Shown here piece by piece: positions 36,030 to 43,861 of a stretch of 64,000 nt of DNA (position 1 is the first letter of the stretch; each line of letters starts with the position of its first letter). Both the position numbers and the translations under genes were made by a program. The stretch covers positions 22,704-86,703 of the forward strand of contig NZ_BAAAEN010000025.1 of assembly GCF_039523035.1 (NCBI RefSeq), written 5' to 3'. This stretch comes from Pigmentiphaga daeguensis (GTDB lineage Bacteria; Pseudomonadota; Gammaproteobacteria; Burkholderiales; Burkholderiaceae_B). The notes beneath the pieces are model-generated. The model was given only the letters and a program-made list of their open reading frames with translations, made no database searches and was not told the origin of the DNA.

Positions 36030-36950
36030 TCAGCGCGCCGCCCGGCGCTCGCGCTGGCGGACCAGCGCCGTCAACGTCGCGTTGACCGGGGCCTGCATGC
36101 CCGCCAGCGCCGCTTCCCGGGGCACGGCGCCGTTGATGACATCGATCTCGCTGAGCCTGCCATTCTCGAGATCCTGCAGCAGCGACGGCTTGGCATTGGG
36201 GATCTTGGCACCGAACGCGCGCACATGGGCCACCGGATCCTGCACCGCCAACGCAACGCCGCGCGCCCGCGCGACTTCCCAGGCCTCAACCGCCGCGGCC
36301 CGGCTGACCGGCCCCATGTCGGCATCGTCCATGACCTCGCCCACCGTCATGCCGGTCAGCGCGCACGGCGCGCTATAGGCCACGTTGCAGATCAGCTTCT
36401 CCCACTGCATGGCGGCGATGTTGTCCACGGCCTCGGCCTTGAAGCCGGCCGCCCGCCACAGGGCCGCGATGGCGTCCACCTGCTCGCGCGCCAGCGTCGA
36501 GTAGGCGCCCATGCGGATGATCTCCATCCCGTTGTGGAAAGTGTGGCCGGGACCGCGCATCTGCGCGCCGAAGCCGCCGGCGATACCGACCGCCACCCGC
36601 TCCGCGCCCACCGCCCGCGCCACCATGTCCGCGCTGCCCATGCCGTTCTGGATGGTCAGTACGCGGGTGTCCGGCCCCACGGCCGGAACCAGCCGGCCCG
36701 CCGCCTCGGCCACGTGCGCGGCCTTGACCGCCACCACGACCAGGTCCATGGCTTCGTCCGGCACCTGTTCCAGCGCGCGTACCTTCACCACCCGGTCGCC
36801 GCTCGCGCCTTCCACCCGCAAGCCACGGTCGCGCATGGCTGCAACGTGCTCGCGCCAGGTGTCCACCGCCACCACTTCGTTGCCGCCCGCCGCCAGCAGG
36901 CCGGCATAGATGGAGCCCATGGCCCCGCAGCCCATCACCAGGATCTTCAT
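36030..36950 (-). CDS. Ketopantoate reductase-family (PanE/ApbA) protein
   Basis: 306 residues. Rossmann motif MGCGAMGSIYAG near the N-terminus, VKAAHV, and the catalytic lysine region NIAAMQWEKLICNVAYSAPCALTG with ENGRLSEIDVINGA near the C-terminus. The family reduces 2-oxo acids with NADPH. Within a degradation operon it more likely reduces or oxidises a pathway 2-oxo/2-hydroxy acid than makes pantoate. It is 11 bp after the tarD-like gene and 19 bp before the LeuC-like gene. Confidence 0.87.
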   Translation of the reverse strand: MKILVMGCGAMGSIYAGLLAAGGNEVVAVDTWREHVAAMRDRGLRVEGASGDRVVKVRALEQVPDEAMDLVVVAVKAAHVAEAAGRLVPAVGPDTRVLTIQNGMGSADMVARAVGAERVAVGIAGGFGAQMRGPGHTFHNGMEIIRMGAYSTLAREQVDAIAALWRAAGFKAEAVDNIAAMQWEKLICNVAYSAPCALTGMTVGEVMDDADMGPVSRAAAVEAWEVARARGVALAVQDPVAHVRAFGAKIPNAKPSLLQDLENGRLSEIDVINGAVPREAALAGMQAPVNATLTALVRQRERRAAR

Positions 36951-36961
36951 GCGCGTCTCCT

Positions 36962-38128
36962 TCACGCCAGCAGTTGTCCGATCGCCTCGCGCAGCTCCGG
37001 CTTGCGCTCCAGCCCGAAGCCGGGCGCGCTCGACGGCGCGATGCGGCCGTCGCCCGCCACGCAATCGTCGCAGTAGCCGCCGAAGGGCTGGAACACGCCG
37101 GGATAGGCCTCGCAGCCGCCCAGTTGCAGTCCCACGGCGATATGCAGGTTGATCAGGTGGCCGCCATGGGGATAGAGCTGCGCCCGCCGGTAGCCATGCG
37201 CGTCCATCTCGGCCAGGATGCGGCCATATTCCGTCAGGCCGTAGCTCAGCCCCGCGTCCATCTGGAAGATGTCACGGTCCGCCCGCATGCCGCCGAAGCG
37301 CAGCAGGTTGCGCACGTCGGCGGCCGAGAACAGGTTCTCGCCCGTGGCCACCGCACCCGGATAGCCTTCGATGAAACGACGGTTGGCATCGAAATCCAGC
37401 GGATCGCAGGCTTCCTCGAACCAGCGCAGCCCGTACTGCGCCATGGCCTTCCCATAGGCCGCCGCCTCGTCCACCGAGAAGCGGCCGTTGGCATCGACCG
37501 CCAGCCTGGACCCGTCGCCGGCCACCTCCAGCGCCGCCTCGACCCGCGCGATGTCGGTGGCCAGGTCGGCGCCGCCTATCTTCATCTTGAAGGCCGAGAA
37601 GCCCATGTCACGGTAGCGCAGCAATTCGTCGCGCAGGATGGCGCACGGATCGCCGGGATAGTAGTAGCCCCCCGCGGCATAGACGTCCACATCGTCGCGC
37701 AGGCGCGAGCCCCCACGGGCGCGGCTTATGGTCTGGAACGCCGGTTCGTCGTCCAGCTTGGCGTTCAGGTCCCAGAACGCCAGCTCCAGCGCGCCCACCG
37801 CGGCGGCCCGGTCGCCGTGGCCGCCGGGTTTTTCGTTGCGCATCGCGCAGGCGTGCACCTTGGCGGGATCGAAGCGGCGGCCCGATGCGTCCAGCAGGGA
37901 TTCCGGGCGGGCGGCCAGCAGGCGCGGGAAGAAGCGCTCGCGCAGCAGTCCGCCCTGGGCGTAGCGGCCGATGGAGTCGAAGGCGATGCCGGTGACCGGC
38001 TTGCCGTTGCGCACCACGTCGGTGACGACCGCCACCAGCGAGACGGTGTGCTCCGAGAAATTGACCAGGGCGTTGGAGATGTTGCCGCGCAGCGGGACCG
38101 TGAGTTCCCGCAGCTCCTTGATGATCAT
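36962..38128 (-). CDS. D(-)-tartrate dehydratase-like enolase-superfamily enzyme
   Basis: 388 residues, against 389 as I recall for Bradyrhizobium D-tartrate dehydratase (TarD), with long shared text: SLVAVVTDVVR, NEKPGGHGDR, VYAAGGYYYPG, GENLFSAADVRNLLR and QPFGGY. Active-site residues all have counterparts: K183 (KMKIGG), metal ligands D212, E238 and E264, and H321 in PHGGH. The enzyme would dehydrate D-tartrate to oxaloacetate; a related hydroxy-diacid is possible. First gene of a leftward operon, divergent from pcaB-like, with a palindromic operator between. The open frame extends to 38221 but homology starts at IIKELREL. Confidence 0.9.
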   Translation of the reverse strand: MIIKELRELTVPLRGNISNALVNFSEHTVSLVAVVTDVVRNGKPVTGIAFDSIGRYAQGGLLRERFFPRLLAARPESLLDASGRRFDPAKVHACAMRNEKPGGHGDRAAAVGALELAFWDLNAKLDDEPAFQTISRARGGSRLRDDVDVYAAGGYYYPGDPCAILRDELLRYRDMGFSAFKMKIGGADLATDIARVEAALEVAGDGSRLAVDANGRFSVDEAAAYGKAMAQYGLRWFEEACDPLDFDANRRFIEGYPGAVATGENLFSAADVRNLLRFGGMRADRDIFQMDAGLSYGLTEYGRILAEMDAHGYRRAQLYPHGGHLINLHIAVGLQLGGCEAYPGVFQPFGGYCDDCVAGDGRIAPSSAPGFGLERKPELREAIGQLLA

Positions 38129-38204
38129 GGTGCCTGTTTCCTGTGGATGGCCCTTGTCGCCCGGCGACGCCGGCCGCTTCTTTTTCATACCGGCCGCCAG
38201 CATA

Positions 38205-38222
38205 AATGCACACGTGTGCATT
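38205..38222. promoter_or_regulatory. 18-bp perfect palindromic operator (LacI type)
   Basis: AATGCACACGTGTGCATT is a perfect 18-bp palindrome centred on a CG step, the usual form of LacI/PurR-family operators. It lies 77 bp upstream of the tarD-like start and 100 bp upstream of the pcaB-like start, so one site could control both directions. The LacI gene at the far end of the tarD-like operon is the obvious candidate binder. Confidence 0.7.
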
Positions 38223-38322
38223 CGTCAAGGGAGCGCATGGCCGGGGGAAAACCCGTGGCCCGCCATGCTATCGTCATGCCCAGTCCGGCCGCCGCCGCGG
38301 CCCCTCCGATACGGCCTTCCCC

Positions 38323-39684
38323 ATGGACGCTCTCAACGCCTTCTTCTCGACCCCGGCCATCCGGGCCATCTGGACCGACCAGGCGGTGATCGCCGCCATG
38401 ATCCGCTTCGAGTCCGAACTGGCCGCCGCGCAGCGCGACTGCGGCGTCATCCCGGCCGACGCAGCCGCAGCCATCATCGATACCTGCTCGTCCTTTTCGA
38501 TCGACGCCGGCAAGCTGGCGGCCGATGCCCGCGTGGCCGGCACCCTGGCCATCCCGCTGGTCAAGATGCTCAAGGCCGCGGTGGCCGGGCGCAACGAAGG
38601 CGCCGCCGCGTACGTGCACTACGGCTCGACCAGCCAGGACCTGGCCGACACCGCGATGGTCACGCTGGTCCGGCAGTCGCTGGACCTGCTGCGGACCGAG
38701 CTGGTCCGGCTGGGCGATGCGCTGGCCGGGCAGGTCGAGGCCCATCGGCGCACGCCGCTGCTGGGCCGCACGCTGATCCAGCCCGCCGCGCCCGTCACCT
38801 TCGGCTGGAAGGTCGCCGGCTGGCTCGACGCCGCGGGCCGCAGCAGCGTGGCCCTGAAACGCGCGGGCGACGAAGCCTGCACGCTGCAGTTCGGCGGCGC
38901 CAACGGCACGCTGGCCACCCACTACGGCGAAGGCCAGCGCGTCGCGCGGGCGCTGGCCGACCGGCTGGGCCTGCGCGTGCCCGCCATCTCGTGGCAGGGC
39001 GGACGCGACCGGCTGGCGCGGCTGGGCAGCGAGCTGGCCATCCTGTGCGGCGCACTGGGCAAGATCGGCCGCGACATCTCCCTGCTCATGCAGGCCGAAG
39101 TGGCCGAGGCCTTCGAACCCACCGGCGAAGGACGCGGCGGCTCGTCGGCCATGCCGCACAAGCGCAATCCGGTCTCCAGCATGTACCTGATGGATGCCGC
39201 GTATCGCGCCCCGGCGCTCGCGTCCATCCTGGCCGGAGAGCTCGCTTCCGAGCACGAACGCGGCCTGGGCACCTGGCCCAATTCGCTGCCGGTGCTGGCC
39301 GACCTGTTCAGCCTTGCCGCCAGCAGCATCGCCGCGGCGGTCGACATCGCCGAGGGCGTGCGCGTCGATGCGCAGGCCATGCAGGCCAACATCGACCGCC
39401 TGTACGGCGTCGTCTATTCGGAAGGCATTTCGCTGCGGTTGTCGGCCCTGCTGGGCCCGGCGCAGGCGCAGCGCATCGTCGGCCAGGTGTGCGAACAGGC
39501 CATTTCGCAGCGCACGCCGGTGGCCGAACTGCTCAAGCAGATTCCCGAAGTCACCGCCGTGCTCGGCGCGCAGGACATCGATACCCTGGCCGGCCCGCAG
39601 CCGCAGATCGCCGCGTGCCAGCCCATGTGCAGCGCCGTGCTGTACCAATGGCAGGAACAGAAGACCCTTATCCAGGAGGACTAG
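38323..39684 (+). CDS. pcaB: 3-carboxy-cis,cis-muconate cycloisomerase-like lyase (PcaB family)
   Basis: 453 residues of the fumarase/aspartase superfamily. The signature loop is GGSSAMPHKRNPV; HYGSTSQDLADTA holds the conserved S/T-rich pocket. Length and text (MDALNAFFSTPAIRAIW) fit PcaB, which cyclises 3-carboxymuconate in protocatechuate breakdown. It lies 3 bp upstream of the PcaD-PcaC fusion, which strengthens the call. There is no pcaGH dioxygenase in this window. A different adenylosuccinate-lyase-like reaction remains possible. Confidence 0.88.
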   Translation: MDALNAFFSTPAIRAIWTDQAVIAAMIRFESELAAAQRDCGVIPADAAAAIIDTCSSFSIDAGKLAADARVAGTLAIPLVKMLKAAVAGRNEGAAAYVHYGSTSQDLADTAMVTLVRQSLDLLRTELVRLGDALAGQVEAHRRTPLLGRTLIQPAAPVTFGWKVAGWLDAAGRSSVALKRAGDEACTLQFGGANGTLATHYGEGQRVARALADRLGLRVPAISWQGGRDRLARLGSELAILCGALGKIGRDISLLMQAEVAEAFEPTGEGRGGSSAMPHKRNPVSSMYLMDAAYRAPALASILAGELASEHERGLGTWPNSLPVLADLFSLAASSIAAAVDIAEGVRVDAQAMQANIDRLYGVVYSEGISLRLSALLGPAQAQRIVGQVCEQAISQRTPVAELLKQIPEVTAVLGAQDIDTLAGPQPQIAACQPMCSAVLYQWQEQKTLIQED

Positions 39685-39687
39685 AAC

Positions 39688-40854
39688 ATGCCCCACGTTG
39701 TCAGCGGCGACGCCCGCATCTACTGGCGCAGCGACGGCGACGAAAACCTGCCGCCGCTGGTGCTGGGCAATTCCATCGGCACCGACTTCGCGGTCTGGGA
39801 CGACGTGCTGCCGCGCCTGATGCGCCATTTCCGCGTGATCCGCTTCGATGCGCGCGGCCATGGCGCCTCGGACGCGCCGGCCGGCGACTACACGTTGGAG
39901 CAGCTGGGCAACGACCTGGACGCCGTCGCCACGGCTGCCGGCGCCGAAAGCTTCGACTACGCCGGCGTCTCGCTGGGCGGCATGGTGGGCATGTGGTACG
40001 GCATCAACAAGCCGGGGCGCCTGCGCCGCCTGGTGTTGTGCAACACCTCGTGCCAGATGGACCCCAAGGCCTGGCAGACCCGCATCGACACCGTGCGCGC
40101 CAACGGCATGCAAAGCATCGTCGACATGGCCATGGGCCGCTTCTTCACGCCGGAATACGTCGAACGCAACGGCATCCCCTACCAGCGCGTGCGCACTACC
40201 TTCCTGCAGACGTCCGCGACCGGCTACACCGGCTGCTGCGCGGCCATCCGCGACATGCAGGTGGCCGACGATCTGCACCGCATCACCGTCCCCACGCTGG
40301 TCGTCACCGGCGAGCGCGACGTCTCGACGCCGCCGGCCGCGGGCGAATTCATCGCTGGCCGGATCCCGGGCGCCACGACCCGCATGCTGCCCGCCGCCCA
40401 TATCGCGGCCAGCGAGGTGCCGCTGCAGTTCTGCGACACGCTGATCGAGTTCCTGACCGATCCGCCGGTCGAGACCGAGCAGGACCGCTACGATTACGGC
40501 ATGGCGCGCCGTCGCCAGGTGCTCAGCCCGGCCTACGTCGATGCCCGCAACGCCTCGATCACGCCCTTCAACCGCCGCTTCCAGGCCTTCATCACGCGCT
40601 ACGCCTGGGGCGAGGTCTGGACTTCCAGCCGCTTCGAGGACACCACCCGGCGCATCGCCGTGCTGTCCATGATGCTGGCGCTGGGCCGCTGGGAAGAGTT
40701 CGAGATGCACGTGGCCGCCGCACTGCGCGCCGGCATCGAGCCCGCCGTCATCGAGGAAACCCTGGTGCAGGCCGCCATCTATGCCGGCGTACCCGCGGCC
40801 AACACCGGCTTCCACCTGGCCGGCAAGGTGATCGAGAAGCACAAGCAGGGCTAG
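39688..40854 (+). CDS. pcaL: Bifunctional 3-oxoadipate enol-lactonase / 4-carboxymuconolactone decarboxylase
   Basis: 388 residues. Residues 1-260 are an alpha/beta hydrolase: nucleophile GVSLGG, acid TGERD and His AAHIAA. Residues about 265-388 are the carboxymuconolactone-decarboxylase domain (GMARRRQVLSPAYVDA, FNRRFQAFITRYAWGEVW, EETLVQAAIYAGVPAA). This is the PcaD-PcaC fusion known as PcaL in some actinobacteria and proteobacteria. It would take the PcaB product to 3-oxoadipate in two steps on one chain. Confidence 0.93.
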   Translation: MPHVVSGDARIYWRSDGDENLPPLVLGNSIGTDFAVWDDVLPRLMRHFRVIRFDARGHGASDAPAGDYTLEQLGNDLDAVATAAGAESFDYAGVSLGGMVGMWYGINKPGRLRRLVLCNTSCQMDPKAWQTRIDTVRANGMQSIVDMAMGRFFTPEYVERNGIPYQRVRTTFLQTSATGYTGCCAAIRDMQVADDLHRITVPTLVVTGERDVSTPPAAGEFIAGRIPGATTRMLPAAHIAASEVPLQFCDTLIEFLTDPPVETEQDRYDYGMARRRQVLSPAYVDARNASITPFNRRFQAFITRYAWGEVWTSSRFEDTTRRIAVLSMMLALGRWEEFEMHVAAALRAGIEPAVIEETLVQAAIYAGVPAANTGFHLAGKVIEKHKQG

Positions 40855-40946
40855 CGCCTGCTCCCGTCCGGGGCTCCGGGGGGGGGGCGAAATTCCCCAC
40901 GCCCCCCGCCTGGACCACGTATCGGCGCGGGACGCAGGAAAATGCC

Positions 40947-40977
40947 AAAAAAAACCCGGATGGCCAGGCCATCCGGG
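40947..40977 (-). terminator. Rho-independent terminator of phoX
   Basis: CCCGGATGGCC (40955-40965) and GGCCATCCGGG (40967-40977) form a long stem (about 9 bp with a 5-nt loop), with eight A on the left (40947-40954), a U-tract for leftward transcripts. It ends phoX and may also catch rightward pcaL transcripts. Confidence 0.85.
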
Positions 40978-41027
40978 CTGTAAATGGGGGTGCGCCCGTA
41001 CCGCGGCAACGCCCCCTCCTTGGTCGT

Positions 41028-42887
41028 TCAGGCGCCCACGGGCTTGCCGTCCTTCCGGCTGACCACGATCGTGGCGGACCGCGCGTCGCCGCCGCCGGCG
41101 CGCTTGGTGTTCCACACGCCGTTCGGGTGCTGGATGTTGATGAAGAAGGTCGCAAGGTCGGGCGTATAGGCGATGCCCGTGATCTCGCAGCCCTTGGGGC
41201 CTACCAGGAAGCGCTTGGACTCGCCCGTTTCCTGATCGATGTAGTACATCGAGTTGTTGCCGAAGATGTCGGTGATGTTCGAGCCCGTGCCCGAATCGGT
41301 CTGCACCCACAGGCGGCCCTGCGGATCGACGCGGATGCCGTCGGGGCTGGAAAACTCGTCGCCCTTGATGTTGCCGGTCACGTTGGCCGCGGCGCCGTCC
41401 GCCGGGTCCTGGCCGGCCAGCAGCAGCAGTTCCCATTCGAACGTCGTGGCCAGCGGCGAATCGCCGCGTTCCTTCCAGCGCACGATGTGGCCGTGCGAGT
41501 TGCTGATGCGCGGATTGGCGGCGCTGGTGCGCTTGCGGCTGCCGTTGTTGGTCAGCGTGCAATAGACGGTCTTGTCCACGCCCACCGTGATCCACTCGGG
41601 ACGGTCCATCAGCGTGGCGCCGGCCACGCGCGCGGCGACCTTGGTATTGATCAGCACGTCGGCCTGGCTGGCGAAATTGACGATGACGGGCGTGGGCGGC
41701 TGGTCCGGCGCGGTCTGCGTGTAGTTGCCCGGGTCGATGGCGTTCAGGGTGAGGTTGTTCTTGCCGTGCGTCAGCTCGACCCAGTTGCCGGTGCCGTCGT
41801 CGTTGAAGCGGGCGGCGTACAGCGTACCTTCGTCCAGCAGGTTCAGGTTGGCTGCGCGGTTCTTGGGGTCGTAGGCCTTGCTGGGAATGAACTTGTAGAT
41901 GCAGCCCGGCGTGCCGTCGTCGCCCATGTAGAACGCGACGCGGTTGGCCTCGTCCGTCATGTACGCGGTGTTCTCGTGGTCGAAGCGGCCCATGGCGGTG
42001 CGCTTGACCGCGGTCGAGGTCGGCGTGTAGGGATCGATCTCGACCACCCAGCCGTAGCCCTTCTCGTCCTGCGTGGGATCCAGGTAGTTGTCCGTCGTCT
42101 CTTCGCAGGTCAGGTACGTGCCCCAGGGCGTCGGGCCGCTGGCGCAGTTGTTCAGCGTGCCCACCACCTTGCGGGTGCTGCTGACGGCCGAGGCGGCCGG
42201 GCCGCCGACGTTGTAGACGGTGTTGCCGGTATAGCGCTTGTTGTAGCGGGAGTTGGCCTTGACCGCCCACGTGCCGTCATCGCCGCGCGCGACCTCGACG
42301 ACCGAGACGCCGACGTTCGACAGACGCGTCTTGGTGCCTTCCACGGCCAGGTTCAGCGTGGCGTTGTCGGTGCTTTCATGGTTGATGGCCAGCAGGCCGC
42401 CCTTGTTGGGGTCGACGCCGTCCAGCGGATAGAAGTGCATGCCGTCGTGCTGGCCGCCGGCCTGCGTCTCGGTGTCCGGCCACGACTGGGGCGTACCGGC
42501 GTACCCGGCGGAACCCGTCTCGCACTTGTCGCCGGCCGAGTACAGGATCTGCACCTGGTAGTCCTTGGGCACGGTCACGGTGTCGGCCGTGATCTTGTCG
42601 GCCAGCCGTTCGAACTTCACCGAGTAGTCGGGGCCGACCGGATCGGTGCCACCACCACCGCCACCTCCGCCGCCGCCCGGCGCGGGCGCGGAATCGCCGT
42701 CGCTGCCACAGGCGGCCAGCGTCGTGGCACCGAAGACCGACAGGATAGACAGGCCGAAGCTGTTCCTGAGCAGCGTGCGGCGAGCGGGGTTGGCGGCGAC
42801 GATCTCGTCGAACATCTGGCCGGGGACGGTGACTTCTCCCTGCGCCTCGCGAGACGGAGCGCGCAATTTATCTGTCAGGTAGGACAT
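41028..42887 (-). CDS. phoX: PhoX-family phosphatase, predicted Tat-exported lipoprotein
   Basis: 619 residues. Twin arginines at 36-37 (ARRTLLRNSFGL) start a Tat signal, and a lipobox LAAC with C60 follows, then ten glycines (71-80) as a linker. The catalytic beta-propeller includes GGQHDGMHFYPLDG, INHES, LTCEETTDNY, GRFDHENTAY and SSPDGIRVDPQGRLWVQTDSG, which are PhoX marks for Ca2+ and Fe3+ ligands. It should release phosphate from organophosphates while anchored to a membrane. It has its own terminator. A perfect Pho box is not found upstream, only a single CTGTCAT half-site. Confidence 0.92.
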   Translation of the reverse strand: MSYLTDKLRAPSREAQGEVTVPGQMFDEIVAANPARRTLLRNSFGLSILSVFGATTLAACGSDGDSAPAPGGGGGGGGGGTDPVGPDYSVKFERLADKITADTVTVPKDYQVQILYSAGDKCETGSAGYAGTPQSWPDTETQAGGQHDGMHFYPLDGVDPNKGGLLAINHESTDNATLNLAVEGTKTRLSNVGVSVVEVARGDDGTWAVKANSRYNKRYTGNTVYNVGGPAASAVSSTRKVVGTLNNCASGPTPWGTYLTCEETTDNYLDPTQDEKGYGWVVEIDPYTPTSTAVKRTAMGRFDHENTAYMTDEANRVAFYMGDDGTPGCIYKFIPSKAYDPKNRAANLNLLDEGTLYAARFNDDGTGNWVELTHGKNNLTLNAIDPGNYTQTAPDQPPTPVIVNFASQADVLINTKVAARVAGATLMDRPEWITVGVDKTVYCTLTNNGSRKRTSAANPRISNSHGHIVRWKERGDSPLATTFEWELLLLAGQDPADGAAANVTGNIKGDEFSSPDGIRVDPQGRLWVQTDSGTGSNITDIFGNNSMYYIDQETGESKRFLVGPKGCEITGIAYTPDLATFFINIQHPNGVWNTKRAGGGDARSATIVVSRKDGKPVGA

Positions 42888-42982
42888 TCAAACCTCGTGG
42901 TGTGGAAAGACGGTATTAAGCTGCTTGTCAGCTTGACCGAGCGCGAGGTTAAAAGACCCAGATGACAGCCGGGTTACGGACG

Positions 42983-43009
42983 AAAAAAAGTCCGCCCCGC
43001 GAGGCGGAC
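42983..43009 (-). terminator. Rho-independent terminator of the CoA ligase / citryl-lyase-like operon
   Basis: GTCCGCC (42990-42996) and GGCGGAC (43003-43009) form a 7-bp stem with a 6-nt loop; the run of seven A at 42983-42989 is the U-tract of leftward transcripts. It lies 21 bp past the lyase stop. Confidence 0.85.
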
Positions 43010-43029
43010 CCGAAAGCGGCGGATGGACA

Positions 43030-43803
43030 TCAGCGCAGGTGCGCGGTGGCTTCCTCCTCGACCATGGCCTTGATCTCGCGCGCCATCGGCTCGCGCAATT
43101 CTTCCAGCACGTGCGCCACCAGCCCGATGGCCCGCGACATGACGCCTATGCCCCGGACCACGCGCCAGGGAATGCCCAGTTCGCTGGCCACCGCGGCGAT
43201 GGCGCCGGTGGCGTTGACCGGCAGGCTCTTGCCCAGGCGCGACTGCGCCGTCTCGGCCACCGCCTGCATCAGCGCCACGTAGGGCCCGTCGAAGCCGTTG
43301 TCACGGGCGATCTCGAACAGGCGCGGGGCACGCGGGTCGACCGGCTTGTGGATGTGGTGGCCGATGCCCGGCACCGTGCGGGCGCGCGCCGCGTGTTCGT
43401 CGACGATGCGGGCCGCCAGGGCGGCGATGTCTCCGGGCCGGGCCGGATCCGGCAACGCCTCCTGCAGCATGCGGGCGGCATTCTCCATGCTGCCCACGAA
43501 CACGCTGCCCAGGCCGCTGAGTCCGGCCGCCACCGCGGCCTGCATGGCTTCGGGCGCACCCGCCAGCGTCATGCGGGTCACGATGGCGCTGGGCGTCATC
43601 CCGTGCTCGACCAGGATCACCGCCAGCGCGTTGAACACGCGTGACTCGCGCTCATTGGGCAGGCGGTCCATCATTTCCAGGAAGGCCATGTCGCCCAGCG
43701 ACACCTTGCCCATGATGTCCTGGCACAGGTCCAGCCCCTTGATGGTGATCTTGTCTTCGGTGCTCCAGCAGATGTCGGTCCTGAGTTGCTTGCGCTTGGC
43801 CAT
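43030..43803 (-). CDS. Citryl-CoA lyase-like small citrate-synthase-superfamily protein
   Basis: 257 residues, the short citryl-CoA-lyase-annotated branch of the citrate-synthase fold. One catalytic region is clear: PGIGHHIHKPVDPRAP. The usual LHGG histidine position reads GLGSVFVGSMENA, and the NVDF aspartate position reads NATGAI, so two of the three citrate-synthase catalytic residues seem absent. It would cleave a 3-hydroxy-3-carboxyacyl-CoA to acetyl-CoA and an oxo acid, or act on another CoA ester. It is 58 bp downstream of an acyl-CoA ligase. Confidence 0.8.
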   Translation of the reverse strand: MAKRKQLRTDICWSTEDKITIKGLDLCQDIMGKVSLGDMAFLEMMDRLPNERESRVFNALAVILVEHGMTPSAIVTRMTLAGAPEAMQAAVAAGLSGLGSVFVGSMENAARMLQEALPDPARPGDIAALAARIVDEHAARARTVPGIGHHIHKPVDPRAPRLFEIARDNGFDGPYVALMQAVAETAQSRLGKSLPVNATGAIAAVASELGIPWRVVRGIGVMSRAIGLVAHVLEELREPMAREIKAMVEEEATAHLR

Positions 43804-43861
43804 GGGTCGTGTCTCCTTCGATGTCAGATTCGCATTGTGCCCGCGACGGCGGGGGATGGGT

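Noticed and set aside
38323..40854. A complete protocatechuate (beta-ketoadipate) pathway
   Set aside because: Only pcaB and the pcaD-pcaC fusion are present; no pcaGH, pcaIJ or pcaF in the window.
37971..42965. A 1664-codon open frame on the + strand, and a 1361-codon one on the - strand over 38185-42270
   Set aside because: Both are antisense or off-frame shadows of pcaB, pcaL and phoX. High GC removes stop codons; the translations are low-complexity Arg/Gly/Ala/His-rich with no recognisable domain.
42955..42975. Possible Pho box upstream of phoX
   Set aside because: Only one CTGTCAT half-site (on the minus strand); the second half at the right spacing matches 3 of 7 bases.
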